A DNA stretch of 22,740 bases from Patescibacteria group bacterium. Its GTDB lineage: Bacteria; Patescibacteriota; Microgenomatia; UBA8517. The stretch is from NCBI GenBank assembly GCA_025057695.1, contig JANWVB010000011.1:1-22740 (forward strand), read 5' to 3'. A program made the translations under genes and the position numbers. Within the stretch, counting starts at the first letter, position 1, and each line of letters begins with the position of its first letter. The notes under the pieces were generated by a model. That model did not search any database. It worked only from the letters and a program-made list of their open reading frames with translations, and was not told where the DNA came from. Below are positions 7,579 to 15,335 of the stretch, piece after piece.

Positions 7579-8916
7579 ATGGGAAAGACAAGTCCCGAAC
7601 AAAAAACACTAAGCCCATTACAACAACAACTTGAAGAAATAGAGCAAAGATCCCTACCAGATCAAATACAGGCTGAGATGCGGGTAACATTAAGTCAAGA
7701 AGCGTGGGAAACATTAACTCAATATGTAACAAAAAATTTTGAAATTAACCGTCCAGCCGAAGAAATAGTAAAAGATATTCTCGTACAACTAGCAATAGCA
7801 AGAAAGCAAAGATCAGTTATAGAAAAAACTCTACGAGAGGCTCAAACACCAATTGAGATAATCGAAGCATTGAAAGCCTATGGAAATTGGTACCAAAGAT
7901 ACCCAAAGATTAAATTAACTGAAGGCCCTTTTAAAAAATGGGAATATAAAATTAGCTCTTGGAATTCACCACGTCTTGCTTGCCAAAAAATAGTCGATAT
8001 GTTGATTTTGGATGATGGAAGTATAAATCAAGATTTTATCAACTTAGTAACATCAGAATTAATTAATATTAGAAACAAAGGCGACAAAGAATTCTCAGAA
8101 ATTTTCTTAAAAAATCTGCCATTTCATTCTTGTTTTGATAAAGATCACAAAGATGTTAAAAAACAGGAAGCCGCTTTGGCATTGTGTGATGAATTAATAA
8201 AAAATGGATTAGCTCCTGCCAGTTTTTATTACAAACAAACAAGCAGTTATCCTTTATCTGGAAACTTATTATTCCTTTATAAACTTTATGAAGGCTTATC
8301 AGGACAAGGAATCTGTGAAAATCCCAGTGAATACATACCAGAAAACGAAAAGCCCGAAGTACTTTTTGATATTGCTACAAAAATCGTGTATCAGGTAATA
8401 GAAAAAATAGACAAATCAGGAAAAGTAATTAACTTCCTAAAACCAAAGTGGACAAGAGGCTCTGCCCCATACACTAATTTTATCAAATTAGCCAACCGCA
8501 TAATTCAACTCTATCAAGAACAAGGATTGTATACAGACATTGGATTTGAGATGCTAAATGAAAAATCTTTAGATGATCTCCCTCAAGCTTTTCTCCGAAT
8601 TATGCATTTTGCAGCACTTGTAAATAAGGAAACAACACAAGAAGCTAAAGATGAAAACGAATTAGAGAATCAAGATCGTCTAAACTATTCAGGCTACATT
8701 GATCTTGCTTTGCTAATTTGCGAGGAAGCACTTGCAAGAAAAAACGCTCAGAAAGTCCTGACAATAGGAGATATAGCAATGCTATACCCCAACGCAAGTC
8801 CAGAGGAATTGCAAACAATCATAGAACAATTACAACAAAATAACCAAGGACGAATGCCTTCTTTGGGAAAATTCCTTAGACAAACAAAGACAAGAACAAG
8901 GATCACTAACACCTAG
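7579..8916 (+). CDS. Hypothetical 445-residue, largely helical protein
   Basis: I do not recognise this protein. It is soluble, with no signal peptide or membrane segment. The N-terminus (1-40) is Gln/Glu-rich and likely coiled coil (LQQQLEEIEQ). The rest is dominated by amphipathic helices with scattered Cys residues, and near the C-terminus there is another Gln-rich helix (about 412-428, ELQTIIEQLQQNNQ) before a basic tail. The alternating helices suggest a helical-repeat or scaffold fold, but no TPR or HEAT consensus is clear. Start choice: the ATG at 7579 is in frame; an earlier ATG at 7574 is in another frame. It is transcribed divergently from the serine hydrolase through the shared -10 region and converges on the dehydrogenase gene, with 64 nt between them and no strong terminator. 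Confidence 0.75.
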   Translation: MGKTSPEQKTLSPLQQQLEEIEQRSLPDQIQAEMRVTLSQEAWETLTQYVTKNFEINRPAEEIVKDILVQLAIARKQRSVIEKTLREAQTPIEIIEALKAYGNWYQRYPKIKLTEGPFKKWEYKISSWNSPRLACQKIVDMLILDDGSINQDFINLVTSELINIRNKGDKEFSEIFLKNLPFHSCFDKDHKDVKKQEAALALCDELIKNGLAPASFYYKQTSSYPLSGNLLFLYKLYEGLSGQGICENPSEYIPENEKPEVLFDIATKIVYQVIEKIDKSGKVINFLKPKWTRGSAPYTNFIKLANRIIQLYQEQGLYTDIGFEMLNEKSLDDLPQAFLRIMHFAALVNKETTQEAKDENELENQDRLNYSGYIDLALLICEEALARKNAQKVLTIGDIAMLYPNASPEELQTIIEQLQQNNQGRMPSLGKFLRQTKTRTRITNT

Positions 8917-8980
8917 GTATAGAATATTTAAACCGGGTTATGGAACGAGCAGCTAAAAAAACCTAAAAAGAAAAAACAAA

Positions 8981-9970
8981 TCAGTTTCTTCTTTTGTTCC
9001 ACACTTGCTTGTTCACAATGTTAGATGGCATTTTGCCTTCTAAAAAATCATTAATCGCAACTACTGCCAACTCTCCCATTTTTTCTCGAGCCTCGTATGT
9101 AGCAGATGCTATATGGGGAGTTAAAATCACATTTTCCATAGCAACTAATTCAGGGTTTATATTTGGTTCGTTTTCAAAAACATCAAGTCCTGCCCCCCCT
9201 AAATGCCCTTGCCTAAGAGCGTCAACCAAAGCCTGCTCATGCACCACGGGACCTCTTGCTGTATTTACCAGAATTGCTCCTTTTTTCATTTTGTAAATAG
9301 TGTCATAGTTGATAAGATGATGAGTTTCTTTTGTCAATGGAACATTAAGAGACACAAAATCGCTTTGAGAAAGAAGACTTTCTAAACTTTCAGCATATTC
9401 CACTCCCAGCTCTGATTCCGCTTTCTGATCGCGAGAACGATTGTAGTAAAGAACTTTCATTTGAAAGCCTTGAGCTCGCCTTGCCACCATGCTTCCTATT
9501 CTGCCCATGCCAACTATTCCTAATGTTTTGCTTATAAAAGTGTGGCCCAAGAAAACGCTTGGCTCCCAGCCTTTGTAAGCGCCCTGTCTTGTAGCTTGAT
9601 CCGCTTCAACCACACGCCGAGCTAAACTCATCATCAGGCACCAAGTTAATTCTGCTACCGATTCGTTCACTTCGTCGCAAGGAGTATTTGTAACTACAAT
9701 TCCGCGTTTGGTCATCGCCTCAACGTCAATATTGTCATAACCAACAGCATAATTAGAAATCATCCTAAGCTGTGGGCCAATTGCGTCTACCACTTCTGCG
9801 GTAATTTTGTCAGTCAAAAGAGTTAAAAGGATATCAGACCCCGCGCCCATTTCTAAAAGTTCAGACGCGCTAAGCGGCCTATCATATGGAGAGACTACTA
9901 CCTCTCGCCCGCCACCATTAAGCCAATGCAATTTTGAAGTGGGAATATTTCTGGTAACAAAAATCTTCAC
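8981..9970 (-). CDS. D-2-hydroxyacid dehydrogenase, glyoxylate/hydroxypyruvate reductase type
   Basis: NAD(P)-dependent oxidoreductase interconverting a 2-keto acid and its D-2-hydroxy acid, typically glyoxylate/glycolate or hydroxypyruvate/D-glycerate. The 329 residues are the usual family length. The cofactor site is GMGRIG (154-159) with a following basic loop (NRSRDQ), which could allow NADP. The catalytic set is present: R239 in NTARGP, E268 in FENEP and H286 in TPHIAS. The substrate-side loop SNYAVGYDNID (72-82) matches the GyaR/GRHPR group better than phosphoglycerate dehydrogenase, and there is no ACT domain. The start is GTG at 9970, supported by TATATT (9982 to 9977) 6 nt upstream and no Shine-Dalgarno. 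It lies downstream of a 578-nt non-coding gap and so is transcribed separately from the kinases. Confidence 0.92.
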   Translation of the reverse strand: MKIFVTRNIPTSKLHWLNGGGREVVVSPYDRPLSASELLEMGAGSDILLTLLTDKITAEVVDAIGPQLRMISNYAVGYDNIDVEAMTKRGIVVTNTPCDEVNESVAELTWCLMMSLARRVVEADQATRQGAYKGWEPSVFLGHTFISKTLGIVGMGRIGSMVARRAQGFQMKVLYYNRSRDQKAESELGVEYAESLESLLSQSDFVSLNVPLTKETHHLINYDTIYKMKKGAILVNTARGPVVHEQALVDALRQGHLGGAGLDVFENEPNINPELVAMENVILTPHIASATYEAREKMGELAVVAINDFLEGKMPSNIVNKQVWNKRRN

Positions 9971-9976
9971 AATTTA

Positions 9977-9982
9977 AATATA
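9977..9982 (-). promoter_or_regulatory. -10 box for the dehydrogenase, leaderless spacing
   Basis: TATATT on the minus strand, 6 nt before the GTG at 9970. It supports GTG as the genuine start and a leaderless message. Confidence 0.45.
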
Positions 9983-10125
9983 AGTTGAAAAATCGCTAAA
10001 GCGCAATAACGAATTTTATGTAATTAAAACAGATCTCTTCAAAATCACTCGCTAATATCAAAAAATCTCTGCCGTTGGTGCATAATGTATACACTAAAAA
10101 TTTTCTAGGTATAAATACGCAAAAC

Positions 10126-10139
10126 CTCACTCTCGTGAG
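10126..10139. other. Small perfect hairpin, CTCAC-TCTC-GTGAG
   Basis: A five-base-pair GC-containing stem with a 4-nt loop, in an otherwise AT-rich gap. No T run follows on either strand, so it is not a standard terminator. It may be part of a small structured RNA. Confidence 0.35.
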
Positions 10140-10152
10140 CCAACTAGACTAA

Positions 10153-10173
10153 TAGGCATATCGTTAGGCATAT
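10153..10173. repeat. Tandem 9-bp direct repeat TAGGCATAT
   Basis: Two copies of TAGGCATAT with a 12-nt period (10153-10161 and 10165-10173). The spacing is close to one helical turn, so a protein binding site is conceivable. Nothing else supports that. Confidence 0.4.
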
Positions 10174-10186
10174 TGTGCGTTTTAAA

Positions 10187-10214
10187 TCGAAAAATTCGGC
10201 TAAGCCAAAATTTT
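10187..10214 (-). terminator. Possible hairpin terminator in the gap
   Basis: Imperfect stem AAAA-TT-c-GGC / GCC-a-AA-a-TTTT. On the minus strand a short T run follows, which fits a weak intrinsic terminator for transcripts coming from the kinase genes about 350 nt upstream. The stem has mismatches, so confidence is low. Confidence 0.25.
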
Positions 10215-10371
10215 GCAAAAGCTCAGTTAGAAATCAAATGTACCTGTTTCACAAAGTAACAGTAAATATATATAAAAATATAAAGACAAATTAATTCTTT
10301 TATTTAAACCACCCGCTCCACATTATTATTTGAACTTGCCCAATTGTCAAAATGATAATTAATTTAGCCAC

Positions 10372-10397
10372 AAACAAATCATACTAAATGTTTGTTT
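10372..10397. other. AT-rich inverted repeat
   Basis: AAACAAA (10372-10378) pairs with TTTGTTT (10391-10397) across a 12-nt loop. It lies about 150 nt downstream of the kinase stop and could be an mRNA-end structure. No clear T run follows. Confidence 0.25.
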
Positions 10398-10548
10398 AAA
10401 TATCCCATTACATATAAATAAGACACATACATCAAAGCTCAAATTAGATTCATCACATAACTTAATTCTTTAGCAAGAATGTTTTGTGGGGAAGCATTAA
10501 TAAAAATAGTTTCAATCACTTTTTGGTTATCCAGACTAATGCCACAAA

Positions 10549-11538
10549 CTACAAGTTGACCAATAAAGCATCTTTATCAATCTTATCAAGCCAATCTCTC
10601 AATTGATTCTCGTAAAGAAGACCTCTTTGTGGACCAACAAAACCAATTTTAGATGCCGCGTTTACTGTTCCCCAAATCATCCCTTCTTGCAAACTTTTGC
10701 CTTTAATTAGGGCGGCAATACAACCTGAAGAATAAGAATCTCCAGCTCCGGTTTTTTCACAAACATCTACAGGCAAAATTCCGCACTTGTAGTACCCATT
10801 GGCGTTTCTTGCATAGGAACCATTTGCGCCATCAGTAACAATAACATTTTTAGGACCCAGTGCGTATAAATCATCCAAAAGCTGTTTCTCTTTCCCATGC
10901 GAATTGTTGTCAAACTCGCATATCTCCTGAGCCTCTTCACGATTGACTATCAGAATCTCGCATTTTTCCAAAAACCGCAAAAGCCATGCTTTGCCTTTTT
11001 TTATTTGTCTTCCTCCGGGATTGAAAACCAACTTTGTGTCATTTTTAGAAAGCCAAAGATACACATCTTCAAAAAAATCTTCAAAATTTTCTCCTATTGA
11101 AGTTAAATAAGCCCATTTTGCAGATGGCAAATCAGTTGGAAAAGGAGGCCTTTGAGGAGGATAGTACGAAAGTATGGTGCGTTCTCCTTGATAATTGATC
11201 ACAGCGCCAAACCCTTCGGGAACTCCTTTCGTTTGGGTAACATATTTCATGTTTATCCCTTCAGAAACTAAAGTTTTGGCGGCGAAATCAGCCATCATTC
11301 CACATCCAAGTTCGGCAACCAAATAATTATCTATTCCAAGCCTTTTTGTGCCAACAGCGACATTTGCGCCATTGCCGCCAAGCAAATATGTTGCGCTTTT
11401 TAGCGAAATTTTTGCAGCGTATGTAAGTTTGATAAAACAATCCTTTTGATCAAGTGAACACTCCTGTTCCGCTTTGTCAGGAGGAACTTCCAAAAAAGCG
11501 TCTACCCTTGCGGAACCAAAAACAACAAGTTCAGTCAT
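10549..11538 (-). CDS. PfkB-family sugar kinase (first of tandem pair)
   Basis: ATP-dependent carbohydrate kinase of the ribokinase/PfkB fold. The N-terminal signature is at 54-68 (GGNGANVAVGTKRLG), the NREE motif (199-202) that positions Mg and phosphate is present, and the C-terminal signature contains GAGD (264-267) with catalytic base D267. The substrate cannot be fixed from sequence. The neighbouring aldolase makes fructose 1-phosphate, fructose 6-phosphate or a related sugar phosphate reasonable. The lid region carries Cys27 and Cys34, in a block also present in the paralogue upstream. I chose ATG at 11538 (329 residues): it aligns with the paralogue's start and has a weak TTTAAT box 6 nt upstream. 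A TTG at 11565 would add nine residues. It is probably the last gene of an aldolase-kinase-kinase run. Confidence 0.88.
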   Translation of the reverse strand: MTELVVFGSARVDAFLEVPPDKAEQECSLDQKDCFIKLTYAAKISLKSATYLLGGNGANVAVGTKRLGIDNYLVAELGCGMMADFAAKTLVSEGINMKYVTQTKGVPEGFGAVINYQGERTILSYYPPQRPPFPTDLPSAKWAYLTSIGENFEDFFEDVYLWLSKNDTKLVFNPGGRQIKKGKAWLLRFLEKCEILIVNREEAQEICEFDNNSHGKEKQLLDDLYALGPKNVIVTDGANGSYARNANGYYKCGILPVDVCEKTGAGDSYSSGCIAALIKGKSLQEGMIWGTVNAASKIGFVGPQRGLLYENQLRDWLDKIDKDALLVNL

Positions 11539-11661
11539 ATAAAAATTAAAACGTATATTAGCCAATTTTTTATAATTGCCATAATTTCAGAAAATACCTT
11601 AATCAACTTTTACTAATAATATTTTTTGATCAAATAAACATAGTTTTTTAGTCTTTACAAT

Positions 11662-12657
11662 TCAAATTTCCACAACTTCCACACCACTACTTTTTGCCCT
11701 CTCAAGCCAAGTAATCATATCGCGTTCGTTTAAAAGTCCTTTTTGCGCTCCAACATATCCAATCACAGATGCCGAATTAACAGCTCCCCACAAAAGAGAC
11801 TCAGAAAAACTTTTGCCTTTTATAATCGCTGACAAACATCCGCTACCAAAAGCGTCACCAGCTCCTGTTCTTTCATAAGACTCAACCGGCAAAACTCCAA
11901 CCTTCAAATATTTCAATCCATCAAAAGCAAATGCTCCATTTAATCCATCTGTGATAACAGCGGTTCTGGGACCAAGTTTTGTCAAAGCCAAAAGCAAACT
12001 TTTCTCATCACCATATGTATCGATAAGAGATGTTAATTTTTGAGCTTCTTCCCGATTCACATATATTAATTCGCATCTTTCAAGAACCGGCTTTATAACA
12101 CTTATGTCTACCCTTAATTGTCTGCTACCGGGATTAAAAGCAAGTTTTACATTAGGATGTTTGACAAGCCAGTTTAAAAAATGATTGTAAAAAGGGGTGA
12201 AAGTCTCACCCATTGAGGTTAGATATACCCAAGCCACATCAGGAAGAGCAACAGGAAATTCATACGAGCGCGGAGCATGATATGAAAATATTGTTCTCTC
12301 CCCGCCATAGTTAATTATCGTTGAATAATTAGTGCCCGCTGTTGGCTGCTGAATAACATAAGTCTGATCAACTTTCTCCCGATCCAAAATTTCAACTACC
12401 TGATTGCCTATAAGATCACCGCCCAATGTCGCTACAAGAGCGGTTTTTATTCCAAGTCGAGTTGTGCCAACCGCATTATTTGCGGCATTGCCTCCAAGAC
12501 AAAATTCCAAATTTCTAACAGGTATTTTATCTCCATACGAAAAACAAATTAAACATTCCTTTGAATTTAATTGACACAAAGTTTCAGTCTCCTCAGGCAA
12601 CATAAACACATCCATAGAAACATCTCCAATTGTCAGCAAATCAAACTTTTGATTCAT
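11662..12657 (-). CDS. PfkB-family sugar kinase (second of tandem pair)
   Basis: Paralogue of the kinase downstream, and the same fold. Its N-terminal signature is LGGNAANNAVGTTRLG (54-69), with NREE (201-204) and RTGAGDAFGSG (263-273) including catalytic D268. The lid block has Cys28, Cys35 and Cys38 (spacing C-x6-C-x2-C); the other kinase keeps the first two. The strongly shared blocks (YLTS.GE, FNPG.RQ, VNREEAQ) show that the pair arose by duplication, probably followed by divergence in substrate. ATG at 12657 is the only sensible start; TAAACT (12670 to 12665) lies 7 nt upstream. It begins 54 nt after the aldolase stop. It could be a phosphofructokinase, ribokinase or nucleoside kinase; sequence alone does not decide. 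Confidence 0.9.
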   Translation of the reverse strand: MNQKFDLLTIGDVSMDVFMLPEETETLCQLNSKECLICFSYGDKIPVRNLEFCLGGNAANNAVGTTRLGIKTALVATLGGDLIGNQVVEILDREKVDQTYVIQQPTAGTNYSTIINYGGERTIFSYHAPRSYEFPVALPDVAWVYLTSMGETFTPFYNHFLNWLVKHPNVKLAFNPGSRQLRVDISVIKPVLERCELIYVNREEAQKLTSLIDTYGDEKSLLLALTKLGPRTAVITDGLNGAFAFDGLKYLKVGVLPVESYERTGAGDAFGSGCLSAIIKGKSFSESLLWGAVNSASVIGYVGAQKGLLNERDMITWLERAKSSGVEVVEI

Positions 12658-12711
12658 TTTTTATAGTTTAAAATTTAATCAAAAAATAAACGATCCTAAC
12701 CCAAGAAGGTT

Positions 12712-13719
12712 CTAGCCTTTGGCTCCCCAAACACCAATAGACGCATCACTTGCTTTCTTTAAGATATTAACAAAAACTTCTTGAGCACTTTTTACATTTT
12801 CTTCCAAACCTCTCCAGGTCTCCATGACAGGAAATTGAAGCGCTCTTGAATAAGAAAAAGAAAGCCTCCAAGGCAAATTTTTTTCTTTATTCATTTTTGC
12901 CAGATTTTCTATCGCCTGATTGGAATCTTGACCACCCGACAAAAACATAATTCCGGGAACCTCGCTAGGAACCACCGATTTCAAACAAGAAAGCGTGGCT
13001 TTTGCAATTTCATCTGAACTTGTCTGTTCATTAGACACTTTGCCCGGCAAAACCATGTTGGGCTTTAGGATAATACCAGTTAGATCCACTTTTTCTCTCT
13101 CGATCTCCTGAAAAACAGTTTTTAAAGTTTTATAAGTCACCTGCGCGCAACGCTGAATATCATGATCTCCATCCATTAAAACTTCTGGTTCTATTATTGG
13201 CACCATTTGGAATTCCTGCACAATTTTGGCATATTTTGCCAAAAAACTGGCATTTTCTAATATACACCTCTCTGTGGGCATGTCCTTTCCTATTGATATA
13301 ACAGCGCGCCATTTTGTAAAAAAAGCGCCTTTTGACTTATACACACTCAACCTTTCCGCCAAATCATCCAATCCTTTAGTAATCTTCTCCTCGCTTCCGG
13401 GAACTAAAAACTGCGTACCTTGGTCTACTTTTATGCCCGGTAAAATACCACGATTTAGCAAAAATTCAGCAAAGTAAACCCCATCAATAGTTTGTTGATC
13501 AAGTGTTTCTTCAAACAAAATTACTCCGCTTAAATATTTTTCAATATCTGGCGCAGTAAAAAGCAATTCCCGATAAAAGCGTCTTGTTTCTGGCGTGCAA
13601 TCTATCCCAAAAGCGGCAAAACGTCTTTCTATTGTTGGTGTACTTTCATCAGCCGCTAAAATACCTTTTGGAATTTGTATCATCTTACTTATTATTTGGT
13701 GAATAGATAACAATTCCAT
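12712..13719 (-). CDS. Class I fructose-bisphosphate aldolase
   Basis: Schiff-base aldolase that splits fructose 1,6-bisphosphate into glyceraldehyde 3-phosphate and dihydroxyacetone phosphate, or the reverse. It is the animal/plant-like class I type, 335 residues. Conserved residues: D24 in KGILAADES, K97 in GIKVDQG, K136 in FFTKWRAV, E178 in IEPEV, the Schiff-base Lys K219 in LKPNMV, the phosphate loop SGGQ (261-264) and R292 in SYSRALQ. The protein ends at WGAKG, so the C-terminal Tyr important in animal enzymes is absent. ATG at 13719 gives the usual N-terminal helix before the IPKGILAADES block; the internal ATG at 13683 would remove it. The likely promoter is the divergent AT-rich box at 13755-13767, leaving a leader of about 35 nt. 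Two PfkB kinases follow on the same strand. Confidence 0.95.
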   Translation of the reverse strand: MELLSIHQIISKMIQIPKGILAADESTPTIERRFAAFGIDCTPETRRFYRELLFTAPDIEKYLSGVILFEETLDQQTIDGVYFAEFLLNRGILPGIKVDQGTQFLVPGSEEKITKGLDDLAERLSVYKSKGAFFTKWRAVISIGKDMPTERCILENASFLAKYAKIVQEFQMVPIIEPEVLMDGDHDIQRCAQVTYKTLKTVFQEIEREKVDLTGIILKPNMVLPGKVSNEQTSSDEIAKATLSCLKSVVPSEVPGIMFLSGGQDSNQAIENLAKMNKEKNLPWRLSFSYSRALQFPVMETWRGLEENVKSAQEVFVNILKKASDASIGVWGAKG

Positions 13720-13754
13720 AAATTTTTGCTACAAACACTATCACTGTCTTTGCT

Positions 13755-13767
13755 TATAATATATACT
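13755..13767. promoter_or_regulatory. Divergent -10 cluster between the aldolase and the small membrane protein
   Basis: The plus strand has TATAAT (13755-13760) and TATACT (13762-13767); the minus strand has TATATT (13763 to 13758). The boxes overlap and could serve the aldolase on - and the membrane-protein gene on +. No convincing -35 boxes are visible. Confidence 0.4.
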
Positions 13768-13820
13768 GCTAGCAATATTAATATAGCCTTAATTTCCATC
13801 TCATTGAAAGTGTTGAAAAT

Positions 13821-14156
13821 ATGCTTCACAATAAACAGATGGATAAACTAACAAATGCAAATTCCGCGCAAGTAATTCTAGAAGAAATTGCTTTAGAGAA
13901 AAAAAACAGGACAAGTCTGAAAGAGAAATTAATATATGTTTTTAATCATCAAATATTTAGAGCTTTTTTGTTTGTTTTTTTGACAATAATGTTATTTTTT
14001 GCGTCTCTATACATAGCATACCTAAAAAGTAAAAACGAAAAATTGGAAAAACAATTAAAGGAATCTCTTAACGAAATCCCCAAAGCAAAAGTTATTATCC
14101 CAAACAATACTCCATCACCATACAAAGAAGAAACTGCTAAGACAGAAACAGAATAA
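13821..14156 (+). CDS. Small single-span membrane protein with coiled coil
   Basis: A 111-residue protein that I do not recognise. It has a charged cytoplasmic N-terminus (1-45), one membrane span at about 46-67 (FRAFLFVFLTIMLFFASLYIAY) and then a Lys/Glu heptad-like helix (69-86). The C-terminus is Pro/Thr/Glu-rich and disordered. This layout resembles small FtsL/FtsB-type or secretion-accessory proteins, but no specific motif supports either. The start could be ATG at 13821 or the in-frame ATG at 13839; neither has a Shine-Dalgarno. It lies 69 nt before the DUF4349 gene on the same strand, and both encode membrane proteins, so a joint envelope role is possible. Confidence 0.65.
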   Translation: MLHNKQMDKLTNANSAQVILEEIALEKKNRTSLKEKLIYVFNHQIFRAFLFVFLTIMLFFASLYIAYLKSKNEKLEKQLKESLNEIPKAKVIIPNNTPSPYKEETAKTETE

Positions 14157-14184
14157 GATAGAAAATAATTAGGTTTATGTCTGC

Positions 14185-14219
14185 TTGACAATAAATGTTT
14201 TAAGGATAAAGATTAAGAT
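14185..14219 (+). promoter_or_regulatory. Promoter of the DUF4349 gene
   Basis: A consensus TTGACA (14185-14190) is followed at 16 nt by TAAAGA (14207-14212) and at 23 nt by TAAGAT (14214-14219). The second -10 candidate ends 6 nt before the ATG at 14226. Either way the 5' leader would be very short. This is the only exact consensus -35 box I noted. Confidence 0.5.
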
Positions 14220-14225
14220 ATCTGC

Positions 14226-15155
14226 ATGAAATTAATAAATTGGATCAAAAGCAACTTGCTTTCAATAATCGCGATTGTTTTGGTTGTTTATCTCCTTACT
14301 CGCCCACCACTTGGTATATTTAGTGATGATTCAAGCATTGGCTATCAAAAAAGCACTGCAACATCATCTTTTGGATCATCTATCAATTACGGAACTGGGG
14401 ATTCCAGGAACATGGGGTATGGCAAAAGAACAGAAGGCGCTCCATCTTCAGTGGGAGAATATCCACCCCAAACAGCCACAGCTGATCGCCTTGTAATCAA
14501 AGAGTCCTCTCTTTCACTTCTGGTTGTAAATGTGACAGAGATTCGGCAAAAAATCATTTCTCACGCACAAAGCGTTGGCGGGTACATGGTTTCTGCCAGC
14601 ACAACAAATCCTGACAATCAAGCAAGCGCTGTAGTTATTGTTAGAGTCCCTGCTGAAAAACTTGAAGAAACGCTAAACGTTTACCGTTCTTTTGGCATAA
14701 GAGTAGTCTCTGAAAATTTATATGGTTATGATGTTACAGACCAATATGTAGACATCGAGAAAAGAATCAGTCAATACGAAAAAACACTTAAAAGGTATGA
14801 AGATCTTTTGGATCGCGCCACTTTGGTTGCCGATATCACCAATATTACACAGCAAATCTTATCCACTCAAAGCCAAATTGACTCGCTAAAAGGACAGCAA
14901 AATGCTTTAACCCAAAATGCCAAACTTGCAAAGCTAACAATTTATCTCTCCACAGACGAAATCGCGCTTCCCTACACTCCAGATGAAGCATTCAGGCCTC
15001 AAGTGATTTTCAAAAATGCCACCAGATCAATGATTGGCACCTTAAGAAACATTGCTGAATTTGCAATCTGGGCAGGTGTATACGCGGTAATCTGGGTGCC
15101 CGCTCTTCTAATTTTTATTGTAGTCAAAAAGCTATGGCAAAAAAGACCTAAATAA
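14226..15155 (+). CDS. DUF4349 domain membrane protein
   Basis: A 309-residue envelope protein whose family is known but whose function is not. A short N-terminal membrane segment (about 10-25) is followed by a Gly/Ser-rich linker (33-80), then the conserved DUF4349 region (about 86-245). That region starts RLVIKESSLSLLV, has a GGYMVSAS turn and VRVPAEKLEE, and contains a long coiled-coil helix pair (about 175-232). A second membrane segment (about 277-300) is followed by a basic tail. Both ends would be cytoplasmic, with the coiled coil outside. ATG at 14226 is supported by a promoter ending 6 nt upstream. A hairpin terminator lies about 160 nt downstream. Members are frequent in Gram-positive and Patescibacteria genomes; a structural or sensing envelope role is inference. 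Confidence 0.85.
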   Translation: MKLINWIKSNLLSIIAIVLVVYLLTRPPLGIFSDDSSIGYQKSTATSSFGSSINYGTGDSRNMGYGKRTEGAPSSVGEYPPQTATADRLVIKESSLSLLVVNVTEIRQKIISHAQSVGGYMVSASTTNPDNQASAVVIVRVPAEKLEETLNVYRSFGIRVVSENLYGYDVTDQYVDIEKRISQYEKTLKRYEDLLDRATLVADITNITQQILSTQSQIDSLKGQQNALTQNAKLAKLTIYLSTDEIALPYTPDEAFRPQVIFKNATRSMIGTLRNIAEFAIWAGVYAVIWVPALLIFIVVKKLWQKRPK

Positions 15156-15313
15156 TTTTCTGAGTTATTTCCCAACTTTTTAATTATTGACACAGATCGA
15201 CAATTGCAAACTAGTCAAGCAAATTGTTCTAAACTTAAAAAAACAATAAAAAATTAAAAATAATTCAAACAATCAAATCGCACAACAAATCAATAAATTG
15301 CTTCTTTCAAAAT

Positions 15314-15335
15314 TCTAACATTGTTAGATATTTTT
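15314..15335 (+). terminator. Hairpin terminator between convergent genes
   Basis: A perfect 6-bp stem TCTAAC-ATT-GTTAGA (15314-15328) is followed by TATTTTT on +. The flanking A and T tracts could extend the stem, so it may act in both directions. It ends transcripts of the DUF4349 gene and overlaps the stop codon of the converging transketolase gene. Confidence 0.6.

Larger units (their letters stand above)
9971..10548. other. 578-nt intergenic region without a gene
   Basis: The longest non-coding gap in the window. No reading frame of useful length and no tRNA or known RNA consensus is visible. It contains a 5-bp hairpin with a TCTC loop (10126-10139), a tandem TAGGCATAT repeat with a 12-nt period (10153-10161, 10165-10173), an imperfect GGC-TAA-GCC hairpin flanked by A and T runs (about 10187-10214), and a 7-bp AT-rich stem (ACAAACA or AAACAAA with its complement, about 10370-10398). 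It separates the dehydrogenase (start side) from the kinase gene (stop side). Confidence 0.5.

Noticed and set aside
10190..10260. A GCTCAGTTAG string resembling a tRNA D-arm
   Set aside because: No matching acceptor stem, anticodon arm or T-arm GTTC-type box can be folded around it.
11538..11565. TTG start at 11565 for the first PfkB kinase
   Set aside because: It adds nine residues absent from the paralogue; ATG at 11538 aligns with the paralogue's start.
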